This document shows, in pieces, positions 1 through 11,750 of a stretch of 64,000 bases of DNA. The stretch comes from Talpa occidentalis (taxonomy: Eukaryota > Chordata > Mammalia > Eulipotyphla > Talpidae). The first letter of the stretch is position 1; every line of letters begins with the position of its first letter. The stretch spans positions 24,165,784 to 24,229,783 of the forward strand of contig NW_023602073.1 of the NCBI RefSeq assembly GCF_014898055.3. Reading direction: 5' to 3'. A program made the position numbers and the translations under genes. Below the pieces are notes generated by a model that was not told where the DNA came from, ran no database searches, and saw nothing but the letters and a program-made list of their open reading frames with translations.

Positions 1-1680
1 AATGGCACACATCTGGGGAAATATAGGCAACTGATATTTTTAAGTTCTTTAAACTGTGTGATAATTGAAATCAAAAATTATAATGTGGTATATAGGCGTT
101 TCCAATGCATGTTGATGTAACACAGAAACTACAATATGTAGGGAGGGGTAGAGAACTGATAGGGTAAGAAGATATTTTACTCTTAAAGTAGGAGAATATT
201 AATCCAAGCTGAAAATATTAAGATTATAAGCTGTAACCTCTAGAGCAACCACTAACATCCATAAGATGTAAGATCTTAATCGATAAATTAAAATTGAATA
301 TTAAAAAAATCAAATAATTCAAGGCAGGAAAGGAAAAATAAAAGAATGAAGATGGGGAAAAAAGAGAAATCAGAAACATAGGGAGTGCAGACTGACTGGG
401 AAGAAATTAAACAGACTGTTCTCAGACAGTAGTTATTGTCTCGGGAAGCATGTTTATATAGGAAAGTCCAAGGAACCAACCAAAAGCTCAGAGCACTAAT
501 ACATGAGTTCAGCAAAATGGAAAGATACAAGGTCAACAGGCAAAAGTCAACTGTATTATTAAATACTGGCAATTAAAAACCAATACCATTTGCAATGCAA
601 TGCAATTTTTCAATACCATTTGCAATGCCTTTAATAGAAGAAAATCTTTGTGACCTTAGGTGGGGCAAATAACTCCTAAATAAGACATCAAAGGCATGAT
701 ACAATCACTAATGAATTGAATTCATCAAAATTAAAAACTTTGGGTCTGCAAATGACACTTAAGAGAATGAACAAAAGAATCCATACTGGTAGAAACTATT
801 GCAAATCACATTCCCATAAAGGATTTGTACGCAGAACCCAATAAAACCCTCAAAACTCAACAGTAAGAAAACATCTCAATTACAAAATGAGCAAAAAATT
901 AAAACAGATCCTTGACTCAAGGAGCTATATAATGGCAAATAAGCCCATGAAAGGATGCTTTTAACGTTATCTGTCCCTTAGTGAAATGAATATTAAAACC
1001 CAACAAGCTACCATTAGTCAAAACAATACCCCACACCCAATAAGACACCTTTTAGAATGCTAAAATTTAAAGATAAATAAAAATTCACAAAACCAAGTGC
1101 TGATGAGTATACAGAGCAACTGGAACTCACAGATGTTGCTGAGAACATGATGCAAACTCTGCAAGGAAAAAAAAAGGAATTGGGCAGATTTTATAGAGTC
1201 AAAAAAAGATTTACTACCTAGCCAAGCAACCCTTCCCCATGAGTATTTATAGCAGCTCTGCTCATAATCAACAGTTGGAAACAACCTCAACTATTTCAAC
1301 AACTTAACACATAAACAGCAGTGTCCATGCAATGAATAAACTGGGGTACAGGCAACAAGATGGGTGAAACTCAAAAGCATTATAGTGAATGCAAGAACTC
1401 TGACTCAAGGCTGGCTATCGTATGAGTCCATGCATGCATCGTTCTAGAAAAGGCGAAAACACAGGGATGGACAAAAGATCAGTGGATACCCCTGGGAAGA
1501 GGTAGTGAGGAGAGGTAGTTCAGACAGTGTTCTGGGGGACCAGAACTGTTCTGTCGCTGATTATAGTGGCTTTAGGATTGTGTAATTGTGTTTAAAAACA
1601 CACAGAACTGGGTAACCAGAAAAGGAGTTCACTTTACTGTACTTAAATTTTAAAACTTCTAAATGAGTGTAGACACAGCG
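1..1680 (+). mobile_element. Ancient L1 fragment, ORF2 3' half
   Basis: Phrases typical of the mammalian L1 ORF2 C-terminal region occur in the right order on the plus strand: the hallmark around 740-960, the 'wild' stretch near 1240-1330 that corresponds to IAALFTI...WKQP, and the tail segment with the Lys/Ile-rich 'DQWIPLG' equivalent near 1480. No frame stays open, and small indels and stops are frequent, so this is an old L1M-type relic. The left end runs off the window. The right end fades near 1665-1680 with no clear poly(A) or target-site duplication. Confidence 0.7.
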
Positions 1681-2007
1681 AAACATGGTCGGGGCTTTGG
1701 GGTCGCGGTACAGAAAGGCCACAGAACCCAGAATCAGCGGAGGCACAGTGAAGAATGACCCGGAGCCCAGGGTCCAATCAGCTCACAGGCACACTTGCCC
1801 CTGCCTTCAAGGGGCAGAGCCAAGCACTGCCCAAGCCTGGACCATCTTCTGTGGCCCTCAGCAGGTGGCAGGGGGGATGTGGAGTGAGTCCCACATTTAA
1901 TCATTGGCACACAAGCTTGAGCCCCAGTGGGGACTTCTTCAGTGGGGTTAATAAGAGGAATTTCCCAGCACATGCTACCTGGAAAAGAACACGACTTAGA
2001 ATTTCTC

Positions 2008-2534
2008 AAAAAGCATAGATGTTTACACTGGTATCTTATTTGGTTCCCTTATATTCCTGCTATAAGTGAAACCATGCGATATTTTTCTTTTTCCTTCTGG
2101 CCTATTTCACTGAGCATAATTCCTTCTAGCTCCATCCACGTTGCTGCAAATGACATGAGTTTAGCTTTTTTGATTGCTGAATAATATTCCATTGTGTATA
2201 TATACCACATCTTCTTGATCCAGTCATCTATTTTTGGGCATTTGGGTTGTTTCCAGGTTTTACCTATTGTCAATACAGTACAAAACACAACAAAGCAAAA
2301 ACAGACAATTATAAATCAGAGACATCCTGCACGGGAGGAGGAGGGAGAGGGATCAGAGGGAGGGAGGGAGGAACACAGGGGACTGAGGTGATGATGCACA
2401 GGTGCATTAGTAAAGGAAACTCTATGGGGACTATACCTGAAGGGGTGGGGGGAAGCAAATATTGTTTAAAAATGAACAATGGTGTAAAAAATAAAAAAAT
2501 TAATTAAAAAAATTTTTAAAAGCATAGACGTTTA
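2008..2534. mobile_element. 5'-inverted (twin-primed) L1 insertion
   Basis: The left part (about 2026-2285) encodes the C-terminal tail of L1 ORF2 on the minus strand, with the motif [18 protein letters not shown]. The right part (about 2286-2517) is L1 3'UTR in plus orientation with an A-rich end, and matches the tail at 35980-36190. The unit is bracketed by an 18-bp duplication: AAAAAGCATAGATGTTTA at 2008-2025 and a copy at 2517-2534 with one C/T difference. A head inverted relative to the tail within one duplication is the classic product of twin priming. The insertion is non-functional and moderately young. Confidence 0.88.
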
Positions 2535-5500
2535 GGCATTTGTCAAAACCAGATGACTGTATACCAAAAAGAAGGGGAAAAAGAAGGTATGGTGCTATAT
2601 GTGAATTTTAAAATAATTTGTAAAAGCATTAGGAAAAGCCAATCTCAAGTAGTAACACCAGATAAATTTTAAGCAGTCAGCTCATGCCTTTCTATTTATT
2701 TGGGCCCAAATTAAAGTGATGGATGGCAAGGATATAGACCAAGAGGTTGTTTCTTCAGTTGTGATTTGGTTTTTTACCAAAAACAGTGGCAGAAAATACA
2801 AGTTGGCAGAGATCAAAGCCAGAGGGCTGTATGGGGGCTCTGACCCACCAGGAGCTACAGCATTAATTGTTCTGTTTCTATCTTGCACAACTATTCTTTC
2901 CTGGGTAGTGTCTGTGTGTTTTAGGAATAAAACCCTAATAGTGATGGGCCATGTGAAAATACAGACCCACAGTTCTATCACCATGCCCTGGGACTGGCAA
3001 ACCCCTGGGAGGGCAGTGGCAGCATTAGGGGAGGTGTTCAGTGGTCTAGCTTTCCAGGAGCTGCAGGCCCAAGCCATTGCAGCCTTGCTGAGTGGGTGGG
3101 CTTCATCAAAGCATCCAAGGTGGTGGTTCTGTACAGGGTGGTCCCTAGGAAAGGGGGAGGTTCCAGGTTCCCTGTCCCACCCAGCATAGGGTAGACTTGA
3201 GCAGGAAAGAGAAGTGGCTGGAGAGGAGACTGGAGAAGGAAGGAAGTAGGATGGAGAGCCAGAAGGAGACCTGGCAGAGGCACGAGGAGCAGAGACATGT
3301 GAAGAAAATGCACTTGCTTCTTGGTCCTGGACTGGTTGGAACACATGTGGGTGAGAGACCCGCAGGGAGGTTAACAATGGCAGCTTTTATCTTGGTTTTG
3401 ATTTTTGCTCTTTTCCTCCCAGACTTGTCTGGCTGTTTCTGGCCCTTTTCTGTGGGTCCCCGCTGGAAGGTGCTTTAGACTTGCAGCAGCTTTCAGGCCT
3501 TGCTCTGGGCCAATCCCATTTGGTGGGTAACTTCGGGTGCTTGATTTGGAAACTATATTCTTTGTCTTTTCTGTATTGCACACTAATTATATTAAAGTCC
3601 CTTTCCATTAAAGGTCTTACACACTAGAGTATGTTTTGTCTTGATGAAGCAGATGGCAGAACCTATTTAAAGCAGGCAGGTTTGGGGGTCCAGGCGTGGC
3701 CTCACCCTGCTCTGTAACAGTTCCTCAGGCAGGCCATCACAGGTTGGGCCCCCGAGAGCTCTGACTGGCATGAGGGGGTTACCAGAAAATGGCTAAGAAG
3801 GAACAAGTTCAAGGATGTCACGCAAGTTTCCGCCTGCACCATCTGATGTGATGTCACATGCTAACCCATGGGACATGGGCTCACCACTGGCAGGATAGAA
3901 AGAGGCCCAAAGTGGAATCCTTTATGCCAGACCCCTCACCCTGACTTAATACCTACCTATTGCCTCTTCACCCCAAAAGCAGGGCCCTAAACCCATCCAT
4001 CTGGAGTTTCCTAATCAGCACCCCTGAGGTCATCTGCATGACAAGTCTCCTGCCTTCTCCTGAAACAATCTTTTCTTTTGCTAACAACCCTGTCCCACCC
4101 TCTTCTGGTCTGGACAACCCTCCATTCTGTGTCTCTCACGGAAGCAGCCTCACAACCAGTCACATAGCCAGTGAGATGCCACATTTGTGAGTCTTGTTAA
4201 CAGGAGTCAATGACCAGCAGCTTTCTGGTTTGCTTCACCTTCAGGGTTCCCCAAGAATGGTGAAAATCACCCAGGATCAACACTAGGTTGACTAGTTATT
4301 TCCTAATCCCAGAACATGATTTCCTGAATTTACTGTAGGATTGTTCCCCACCCACCTCAAGTGCCAAGAAGTTGATTTTCCCACGGGGTCCTCCCCTCTG
4401 CCGGTCTCACTGCCTGTGAATCCTACGGGAACCATCTTTGAAGCACCCCCAGGGACAGGTGCTCCTGCTGTAAGCCCCACACCACCCAGCCCTGGAGGTC
4501 AGCGAGACACTGGCCACTGCTCTAGGTGATATGCACCTGACCCCTCCCAGTTGGGAGAATATAAAGGTTTTGCAATAATTCCTCAGTTCCACTATTGTTT
4601 CCCATAATCCGAAACTGCATCTATTTGCAGCAAAGCAAGAAAAGCAGGGTGGTGTTCAGATACCCATAATCTCCATTGGCTTCGATATCAGAAACAACAG
4701 GTGCACTGGCAGAGGCCAAGGACTTGAATGCCCGCATGGGTGGGATTGGCGCCTGATGGGGAGTGGCTCCCTGATGGGAGGTCGTTGGCTGAGGTGCGGT
4801 ACCAGCCACATTCAACCACAGCTTTCAAAGCTTCCTTGCAAAGCGCTACAATACCATGTTTTACATAAAGTAGCCTCTTCTATTTTCCCTCGAAGTGTAT
4901 GCGGGAGGAGGGACAATCCTGGTTTGTTTACAGAATTTCCTTCCCCAGGCAGACATCAGACTTGTTACTCTCTGACTATCTGCAGACACTGCTCCTTGCC
5001 ACCCGGTTTCGGTCGCGTTTCTCCTTCTCTGGAGATACTTGTCAAAGTGGTGTTTCCCGCAAAGCCTGCGCTGCCTTTTGAAAGGCAGCGTCTTCCTGCC
5101 CTTCCCCTCCCAGTGGTCCTGGAAGGCTGTGTTCCTCCACCCAGCAGGAGCCACCTCCGTGCACCTAAGAAGCACCATCACTTTATTATCAAGAAAACAT
5201 AAAGGATATAAAAGTAAACTATTACCTATGGCGTTTGCCCAGAGCTTCTCAAAAACACCTTTCATCAAGTGAAGGCAGTCCCCCTGTAGTCTAGTCTGCT
5301 AATGTATTTTGCTTTTATCTGCAGGCACTGAGAGGTTGTTGATGTGGTAAATGACAGACAGGGCCGGCTCCCTGGAAGCTGCCTTTGTCAGTTCACACGT
5401 GTAGATTCATAAACTGCTGGGGTCCGATTTGCTAATATTTTATTTGAGATTTTGGCCCATATATTAATCATTAACAGTGGTGCAGCATTTAAATCCTTGC

Positions 5501-6402
5501 ATTTGTTTTATCTGGTTTAAATATTAACCTCCTTAATTGCCTCTTCTTCATGTGAGTTAGCCAGATGTTTCTGTATATTTTAAGGAAAAATTAAATCTTC
5601 ATCTGCTATCAGAAGTCAATAGGTAAAGTAAAATTGATAAGTTGCAATATAATAATTATTGAAAAAGAAGATAATTATGGGGGGAAACATCTGAGGATTA
5701 GAAGAGGTGGCCCCTAGCTGGCCAGCTAGAGCAGGGAAGTGCTGGGTTTTTGTTTTGCTAATCCTTTGATATCTCCTTAGTACTTTTCTTTTAAAACCAT
5801 GCATATGTATCACTTTCACAAAAAAAAAAAAAAAAAAACGACAGAAAAGATTTTGCGCTCACAAAACTCAAGACATTTGTGATGCAAAGCTATTTTGAAA
5901 TCCGTGGCTTCTCTTTTCTTTTTTCCCAGTATATGCAGATAGAAGTCATGGGTTGCTTGTCCAAGCTGTTTCCTTCCAGTCCATTCTGTACTTCCCTGTC
6001 TCAGAACACATGGGGTTGCCCCCTCCCCCACCATGCAGCCTGACCCAAGGCTGGATTCCTTCCAAGCAAGCGCTGGAAGACATTGTTTTAACCACTCACT
6101 AGACACAAGCAATGAAACCGATGTGCTCATTTGGAGACTGTCCTGGGGAGGCCTCTGGTGTGGTGAGGGGCTCAGAAGAGGGTTTACACTGGTCAGTTGG
6201 GGCGCTGTGGCTTCTGTGGTTGGACACGGAGATGGGAACACAGAGGCAGGCACCTTCAGTGGTGGTGTTCTGAGGGGGGGGGGAGACCCCCTACAACCAA
6301 TCTGGGCTGAGCGGGGTGGCCAGAGCTCTCAGGGCTGAGACTGAAAGGGAGAGTCATTGCCACTTACAGGATGATCGTCTTAAACCAGAATTCAGACTGG
6401 TG
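2535..6402. other. Intergenic stretch without a recognised gene
   Basis: I see no gene and no repeat that I can name with confidence. The only notable reading frames are a 231-codon frame on the minus strand (2682-3377) and an overlapping 157-codon plus-strand frame (2716-3189). Neither resembles a known protein, and their composition is what random GC-moderate DNA gives. Possible ATTAAA-type poly(A) signals lie near 3590-3610, so an old LTR or a non-coding RNA end is possible. An A18 run is at 5821-5838. Confidence 0.5.
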
Positions 6403-6421
6403 GAAAATAAGTTGAAAACCA

Positions 6422-6699
6422 GAGCCTCCCTGGTGGTGCAAGGAGTTAAGACACAATCTATGAAGCTGTCTGCAGCCACTGCAGCACGAGTTTGATGCCA
6501 CACCAGGGAGCTGACCCACATGGCACAGCAGACCTCTCCTGTCTTGCCCGCTGCTCCCCTCAGCAGTGGATTTCAGTCGATCTGCCTGTTCTGTTCCCCA
6601 CTCTGTCTCTGGTGAACCTCTCAACTCCTCCCCTCCCACACCTCTGGCCTGTACCCCAGTTCTTGTATGCATAAATAAATAAATCTTTTTCAAAGGAAA
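6422..6699 (+). mobile_element. tRNA-derived SINE, type A
   Basis: It has the standard head (GCCTCCCTGGTGGTGCAAGG), a B box near 6488, a body ending in CTGTACCCCAG and a tail TATGCATAAATAAATAAATC. The tail continues as T5 rather than the usual TTTAAAA. It is the first member of the composite block. Confidence 0.9.
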
Positions 6700-6810
6700 A
6701 CTGAAGGATTACAGTTGGATTGGAAGAGGGAGAGTGGGAGGAGAGTCCCAAGTCAGAGAGTGATATCACAGTGCATTTGCTAAGGGGGTGACGGCATCAC
6801 ATACAGATCT

Positions 6811-7075
6811 TTAAAAAAAAAAAGATTTATTTATTTATGCATACAAGAACTGGGGAACAGGCCAGAGAGGGTGAGAGGATTCACCAGGGACACAGCAGGG
6901 AGCAGAACAGGCACTCTGAGGGGAAATACTGCTGAGGGGAGCAATAGGCGAGGCAGGAGAGGACTGCCATGCCATGTGGGTATCTCCCTGGTCAACTGGG
7001 AATCGAACCTGCGCTGCAGAGGCTGCAGACAGCTACACAGCGCTGCACTCATCCCGCGCGCCACCAGCGAGGCCT
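6811..7075 (-). mobile_element. tRNA-derived SINE, type A
   Basis: The SINE runs tail-first on the plus strand. On its own strand the tail reads AAATC followed by about 11 T, then AAAG, so the pol III terminator-like T run has expanded instead of the A tail. The head ends at 7074 and abuts a separate plus-strand SINE tail fragment (7076-7101). Confidence 0.9.
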
Positions 7076-7120
7076 AAATAAATAAATCTTAAAAGAAAAA
7101 AGAAAGTAAGTCGAAAACCA

Positions 7121-8379
7121 ACATGAAAAATGGGGTTCTTTTTTGTTTTGCTGTTGATTGCAATCTAAGTCTTTTTTTTTTTCCCCCTGCTAAAATAGTT
7201 AAAGCAGTAGCTTTAGTTTTGTGGGATTTTTTTTTTTTTTTTTAGTTGTTGCAGTTTGTTGACATATTATTGGTTTTACCTTGTACTCAGTCTGGAGGAG
7301 GTTACATTTTCTCTAAATTAAAATTTGCCTATTTCACCAGCATTTCAATTCCTTGGAGCAGATGGCTGCTCTCTCCCTCCCCCCTCTGATGCTGTTGTTA
7401 TTGTTGATAAAGTTTAAAAGAGATTAAAGCAGCGGCTTTGGGCTCAGATTGGGTACTTTGCATTAAGAATTGAGGCCAAATGCATTCACCATCTTGGGAA
7501 AATTCTTAAAATCAGGCTTTCATATTCTTAGGATAAATCTGCTTCCTTCTGTTGTTTGTTTTTCTTATTAACCTCTTCCCAGAGTTTCAGACTAATCCTT
7601 TTAATTCTGGGGGCTGGCTATCGTATTTGGAGGCTGCGATTGGGTTAAGGGGAGGGATGCTGGATGACAGGGAGGGCAATGACGAGATGACGCGGTCTGG
7701 GACTGTACCTGATGCTCAGTGTGTGATTAAAATGGAGAAAGGGCGGCCTCAGCGGATATGGCCATACTATAGGGCGGGATTACGGGTTGACTGGTTGGGT
7801 TATTGAATCGATCAATGTTATGTTTAATAAAGGTGAGCAGAGGGGGAGCCTGGAGAGAAGGGGGCGACCCTGATTGTCTGGAGGTGGCAGTGGACGGTGG
7901 TCAGTGGCGAGGGTTTCTGCTGGAGGCACCTGTGATGGACCTGGGCGCCTGTGATGGGGGGCTGGCCCCCTGGGGAGCGGGACTTGATGGGAAGAGTTTG
8001 TCCAAAGATGATGATCGCGGGGCTCCTCGGAGTCAGGAACAGGGAAGGACCCCAAGGTGGCTGCTGCCTGGGGGAGGGGGCCGCATGTGACTGTCAGAGA
8101 TCTGGAAGGAAAAAGGACCGGCACCCCCCAGGAGACTGCAGGTGGGGGAAAGCGCGCAATTCCTGATCAAGGTGTAGTGGAGACAGGGATATTCGTGGGA
8201 GGGGACCCCAGGCTTGGTGAAGGCTGCCCCATGTGAGAGAGAGAAAGGAAGTTCTCCCTGTGCAAGGGCGTCTCCCTGCCCAGCAGGGAAGGCCTCTCTC
8301 TCATGCTCGTCAGTGGAGCAGCTCCAGGCTACATCTGCACGGTGTGTGTTCCACTGGCCTCCCCTGGCCTCCCGCACCC
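7121..8379. other. Intergenic; shift from AT-rich to GC-rich DNA
   Basis: 7121-7560 is T-rich with several poly(T) runs. From about 7600 the sequence becomes G-rich with scattered CpG. No gene was recognised. The short reading frames here lack similarity to any protein I know. This GC-rich stretch leads directly into the first LTR. Confidence 0.45.
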
Positions 8380-8851
8380 TGTTACAGGGCAGCCCCGATA
8401 CAAAACGGGGTGCCTGGCTGTGGGTCCTCACCCGTGCGCTTACAAGGGACTTATGAATACTCCACTGCAGGTGCACACAAAAGGTTAATAAAAGGTTTAT
8501 TCACAAGGGAAGGGGGAATGAGGAAATGTCCAACTCAGGGAGAAAAGGGGGAGATAAAGTCTTAAATGCGTCCTACCTGATCCGACGATCTGGAATCCCA
8601 AATGGCACTCAGAGCTGGCCGTGAGCCACCAGCCGTGAAGCCAAGAAGAGGGCGAGAGAGCCCCCCAAGGCCCACGTGACTGGCTTTATACCCACCCTGG
8701 CTGCTTGACTCCACCCTCAGGTCCCAGCCACCTTCCCTTCGGTGGTGACGGGATTTGTCTTTCCCAATGTCCTGATGGCTTTGGTCTGGAGTGGGGGTGG
8801 CGTCCACAAAGCCTGCATGGAAGTAGCTTAGGACATCCTTTCCCCCTAACA
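8380..8851 (-). mobile_element. Solo LTR (class I ERV-like), antisense
   Basis: This 472-bp unit reads TGTTA...TAACA on both ends and is flanked by a 4-bp direct repeat, ACCC, as expected for integration by a class I (gamma-like) endogenous retrovirus. On the minus strand it has a TATA-like box (RC of 8683-8689), then an AATAAA signal (RC of 8496-8501), in correct LTR order. It shares most of its length with the plus-strand copy at 9878-10347. No primer-binding site, gag or pol remnant is adjacent, so it is a solo LTR. Confidence 0.85.
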
Positions 8852-9877
8852 ACCCCATGACCTTCGTCTCTAGATGAAGACATTTCAGGTGGTGACCGAA
8901 GTCATTTTTGTTGAGCGACTCAGTTTCCCCGGCCTCCCCCGCGCATGCTGGAGGCGTGTATCACACTATTGGGCTTTGTTTCGGGTTTTTCCCCTTGTCA
9001 GTCTGTCTGGGGTTTATCTGATTATTTGCCCGTCTAACGAACGCAGAGGAGTGTGGGCGAGTCTTCTGCGCCCCCACAAAGGCAAGAGGTGGGGAAGGGG
9101 AGCAAAGGAGAGTGTAAGGAAGGAGCCAGTTTGTGGTGTAACTGATGATAGAGCGGGAGCGGCGGCCCCAGAAGCTCCTGGGTTTCTTGTTGGCCGGCTG
9201 GCGCCGTGGTCACGCAATATTATTTCCTTCTCACAGGCCAATGCCATGTTTGACTGTCCGGGGCCGGGGTTCTTGTGCTCTCGGGCATCACTGCTGTGGG
9301 AAGGGGCTGGGCCGAGAGACCCGGTATATTTCACAGCCGGTTCTTCCAAGGGTGGCCCCATGAAAGACTAGCTGTGAGCAGATCAGCAGATACTCTAGAA
9401 GCAGAGACAGTTAAGAGACTTCCAGACTTCGGGGAAACATGAAACAGCATAAGCCCCTCTTCGAGGGTCACAATGAAAACGAGCACATGGAAGACTCACC
9501 GGAAGAAGCTGTCACTCTTCTTTAACTCAGAGTTGCCCAGAGTTAGCTGGGTTTGAACCTTCCCCCTCCCCAGAACAGATATTTGGGGGAGAAGAGCTCT
9601 ACTAGAAAGAATGCAGCTTTTGTGTTATGAAACTTGGGAGGGAGGAGGGTTCCATTATCTAAGCATGCCTGTGTGTTTGGATCAGAGAAAAGAACTTTCT
9701 GCCAGCCAACCTGGTGAGGGAGGGAGGGCAGGAGGGAGAGATGTGGGGGAAGGTCGGAGAGTTAGAGGCATGAGAAGGAAGAAATGACATAACAGTGATG
9801 AGAGCTGGACAAGCAGGCTCACTGGGGGCAGCAAGACAGAATTTCTAGGTGCTTTGGGACCCTTTTGGATGTCTAAT
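8852..9877. other. Spacer between the two inverted LTRs
   Basis: The first 500 bp are GC- and CpG-enriched. The rest is purine-rich with GGGA repeats near 9720. A 165-codon plus-strand frame (8874-9371) shows no recognisable domain and is probably chance. There are no retroviral internal sequences, so the flanking LTRs do not bound one provirus. Confidence 0.45.
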
Positions 9878-10347
9878 TATTAGGGGGAAAGGATGTCCTG
9901 AGTTAATTCCACGCAGGCTTTGTGGACTCCATCCCCACTCCAGACCAAAGTCATCAAGACATTGGGAAAGACAAATCCCATCACCACCAAAGGGAAGGTG
10001 GCTAAGACCTGAGGGTGGAGTCAAGCAGCCAGGTTGGGTATAAAACCAGACAGGTGGGCCTTGGGTGTCTCTCTCGGCCTTATGGCTTCATGACTCCTGG
10101 CTCGCGGCCAGCTCTCAGAGTGCCATTTGGGATTCCAGATCGGTGGATCAGGTAGGACACATTTAAAACTTTGTCTCCCACTTTTCTCCCTGAGTTGTTC
10201 ATTTCCTCCTTTGCCCTTCCCTTGTAAATAAACCTTTTATTATCCTTTCATGTGCGCCTGCAGTGGAGTATTGATAAGTCCTTTTAAGCGCGCGGGTGAG
10301 GACCCACAGCCAGGCACCCCGTTTTGTATCGGGGCTGCCCCGTAACA
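9878..10347 (+). mobile_element. Solo LTR (class I ERV-like), sense to FAM50B
   Basis: This 470-bp copy belongs to the same LTR family as 8380-8851. It starts TATTAGGGGG (the canonical TG mutated to TA) and ends CCGTAACA. TATAAAA lies at 10039-10045 and AATAAA at 10227-10232. No 4-bp duplication is visible (TAAT on the left, TGAG on the right), in contrast to its partner. It points toward FAM50B, about 1.8 kb upstream of the coding start, so it could in principle act as an alternative promoter. Confidence 0.85.
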
Positions 10348-11700
10348 TGAGGTCATGCATTTAAAGTGACTGCCAGCTACCATACTTTCCTGCCAGCAGT
10401 ACTCAGCTGCCTGGGTTTCAGAGTTAAGAAGACCGGAGCTGGGTTTAGTCGAGATTAGGGGTTTTATTTCCAGGAGAGACTCATAGGAAGGAAAGGAGAT
10501 TGGGCGAGGAATCCGCGCCAGCTCTGCAGGGTGAGCAGGGAGGACACACAAGAGATGTGATGATGCCGGAGAGCGGATGGAGGCTCAGGACCTGGAGGGC
10601 CCGGGTTCTCCAAAGACAGCTGGAGTTGGGGTTCTCGAATAAGCACATGCAATGGAGAAGGGATGATCATTAAGATTCCAGAGCTGGGGCACTTACTGGC
10701 AATGATAAGCCCCAGGGTGCGGCAAGGGAAGAGATTATGGGAAGTGAGGTCAAGGTGTTGAGGTCACGCTCATAACACCCAGGCTAGTGATGGATGGTGT
10801 GGGAAGAAAGGCAGCCAGCCAGCGCTTGATTCCAGGAGAGAAGGGAATTCCAGAGATGAGAGCAATGGCGAGGCCGTCACCAATGGATTTGGCAAACTTC
10901 AAGGGAGCTGGGAGTTTTAAATGAAATAGCAGAAATGTTTTTGCAACAGCGAAGACTCATAGCACATTTGGACTTGAGATGACGTGTAACAGCAGAGGAA
11001 CAGCCTCTGCTTCAGGGAGCCGCAGGGAGAAGTGGCCTCTGGGATCAGCCAGGTCCTAGTCATGCAAGAAGGCAAGGGAAGACTCCAAGAGAGGGGCAGC
11101 TGTTCAGCTATCTGACAAGGGGCTGTACTCCAGAGGGCCCGGTGGGAGAGTCTGGCAGGTGGAAGCCATGTGGCTGCTCATGGGATCCGGGTCCAGCAAA
11201 TGATGGAGATGGGGTGCTTGAGGCAAGATGGCTCAAGCTGAGTCTGGTGGAATTAGAAGGGACCTCACTGTTGTGCCTGGAACACCGGGCAGGAAGGTTT
11301 GTAGCTAGATTCCTCTGATTCCTACAGGTCCCCAGATGCTTTGGTCTCTGCGAGGCAGGGCTGCCACACTTGCTTCTGGGCACATCTGCGCTGCTCACAG
11401 GTCGGGCAAAGAAACACACCTGCAGGATGATTGTTAAGGAAGACATGGGGACAGCAACTAACATAGTCGTGCCTCACCCGTAACATCTGAGCACTTGGCC
11501 AAGAGTGCGACGCCCTAGGGAAGTCCTGGAAGATGGTGTGTCTGACCCACCTCCTCATGTCCCCAGGAGGCACCAAGTCTCTGATGAAATAGGTGCTCGG
11601 GCCTCCGGGGTCAGCCTTGGGGCGCACTGGAGGGGCATCCCTCTGGCTGCAGTAGTAAACACACCCAAATACAGGCCCAGGTCATTGTAGGCACCGACTC
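10348..11700. other. Upstream flank of FAM50B
   Basis: No gene was recognised. The sequence is GC-moderate without a confident repeat assignment. A stretch near 10400-10560 contains a reversed polyadenylation-like TTTATT and could be an old LTR. It probably holds the distal promoter flank of FAM50B. Confidence 0.4.
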
Positions 11701-11750
11701 TTGCATGTCTGCCTAACCAAGAGCCGAGACAGATTAGGTTACCGCGACAG

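Larger units (their letters stand above)
6403..7120. mobile_element. Composite inverted SINE pair inside one target-site duplication
   Basis: A plus-strand tRNA-SINE (6422-6699), a spacer of about 110 bp, a minus-strand SINE (6811-7075) and an isolated plus-strand SINE tail (7076-7101) are all enclosed by one 19-bp direct repeat. That repeat is GAAAATAAGTTGAAAACCA at 6403-6421, and a copy with two differences lies at 7102-7120. The outer duplication fits the head of the first SINE and the isolated tail, which suggests the whole block entered as one unit or was rearranged after entry. Confidence 0.75.

Noticed and set aside
8874..9371. 165-codon frame near the LTRs
   Set aside because: No recognisable domain, no conserved composition; it starts at the LTR edge by chance.
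8380..10347. A provirus bounded by two LTRs
   Set aside because: The LTRs are inverted and the spacer has no retroviral coding or primer-binding sequence, so these are two solo LTRs.
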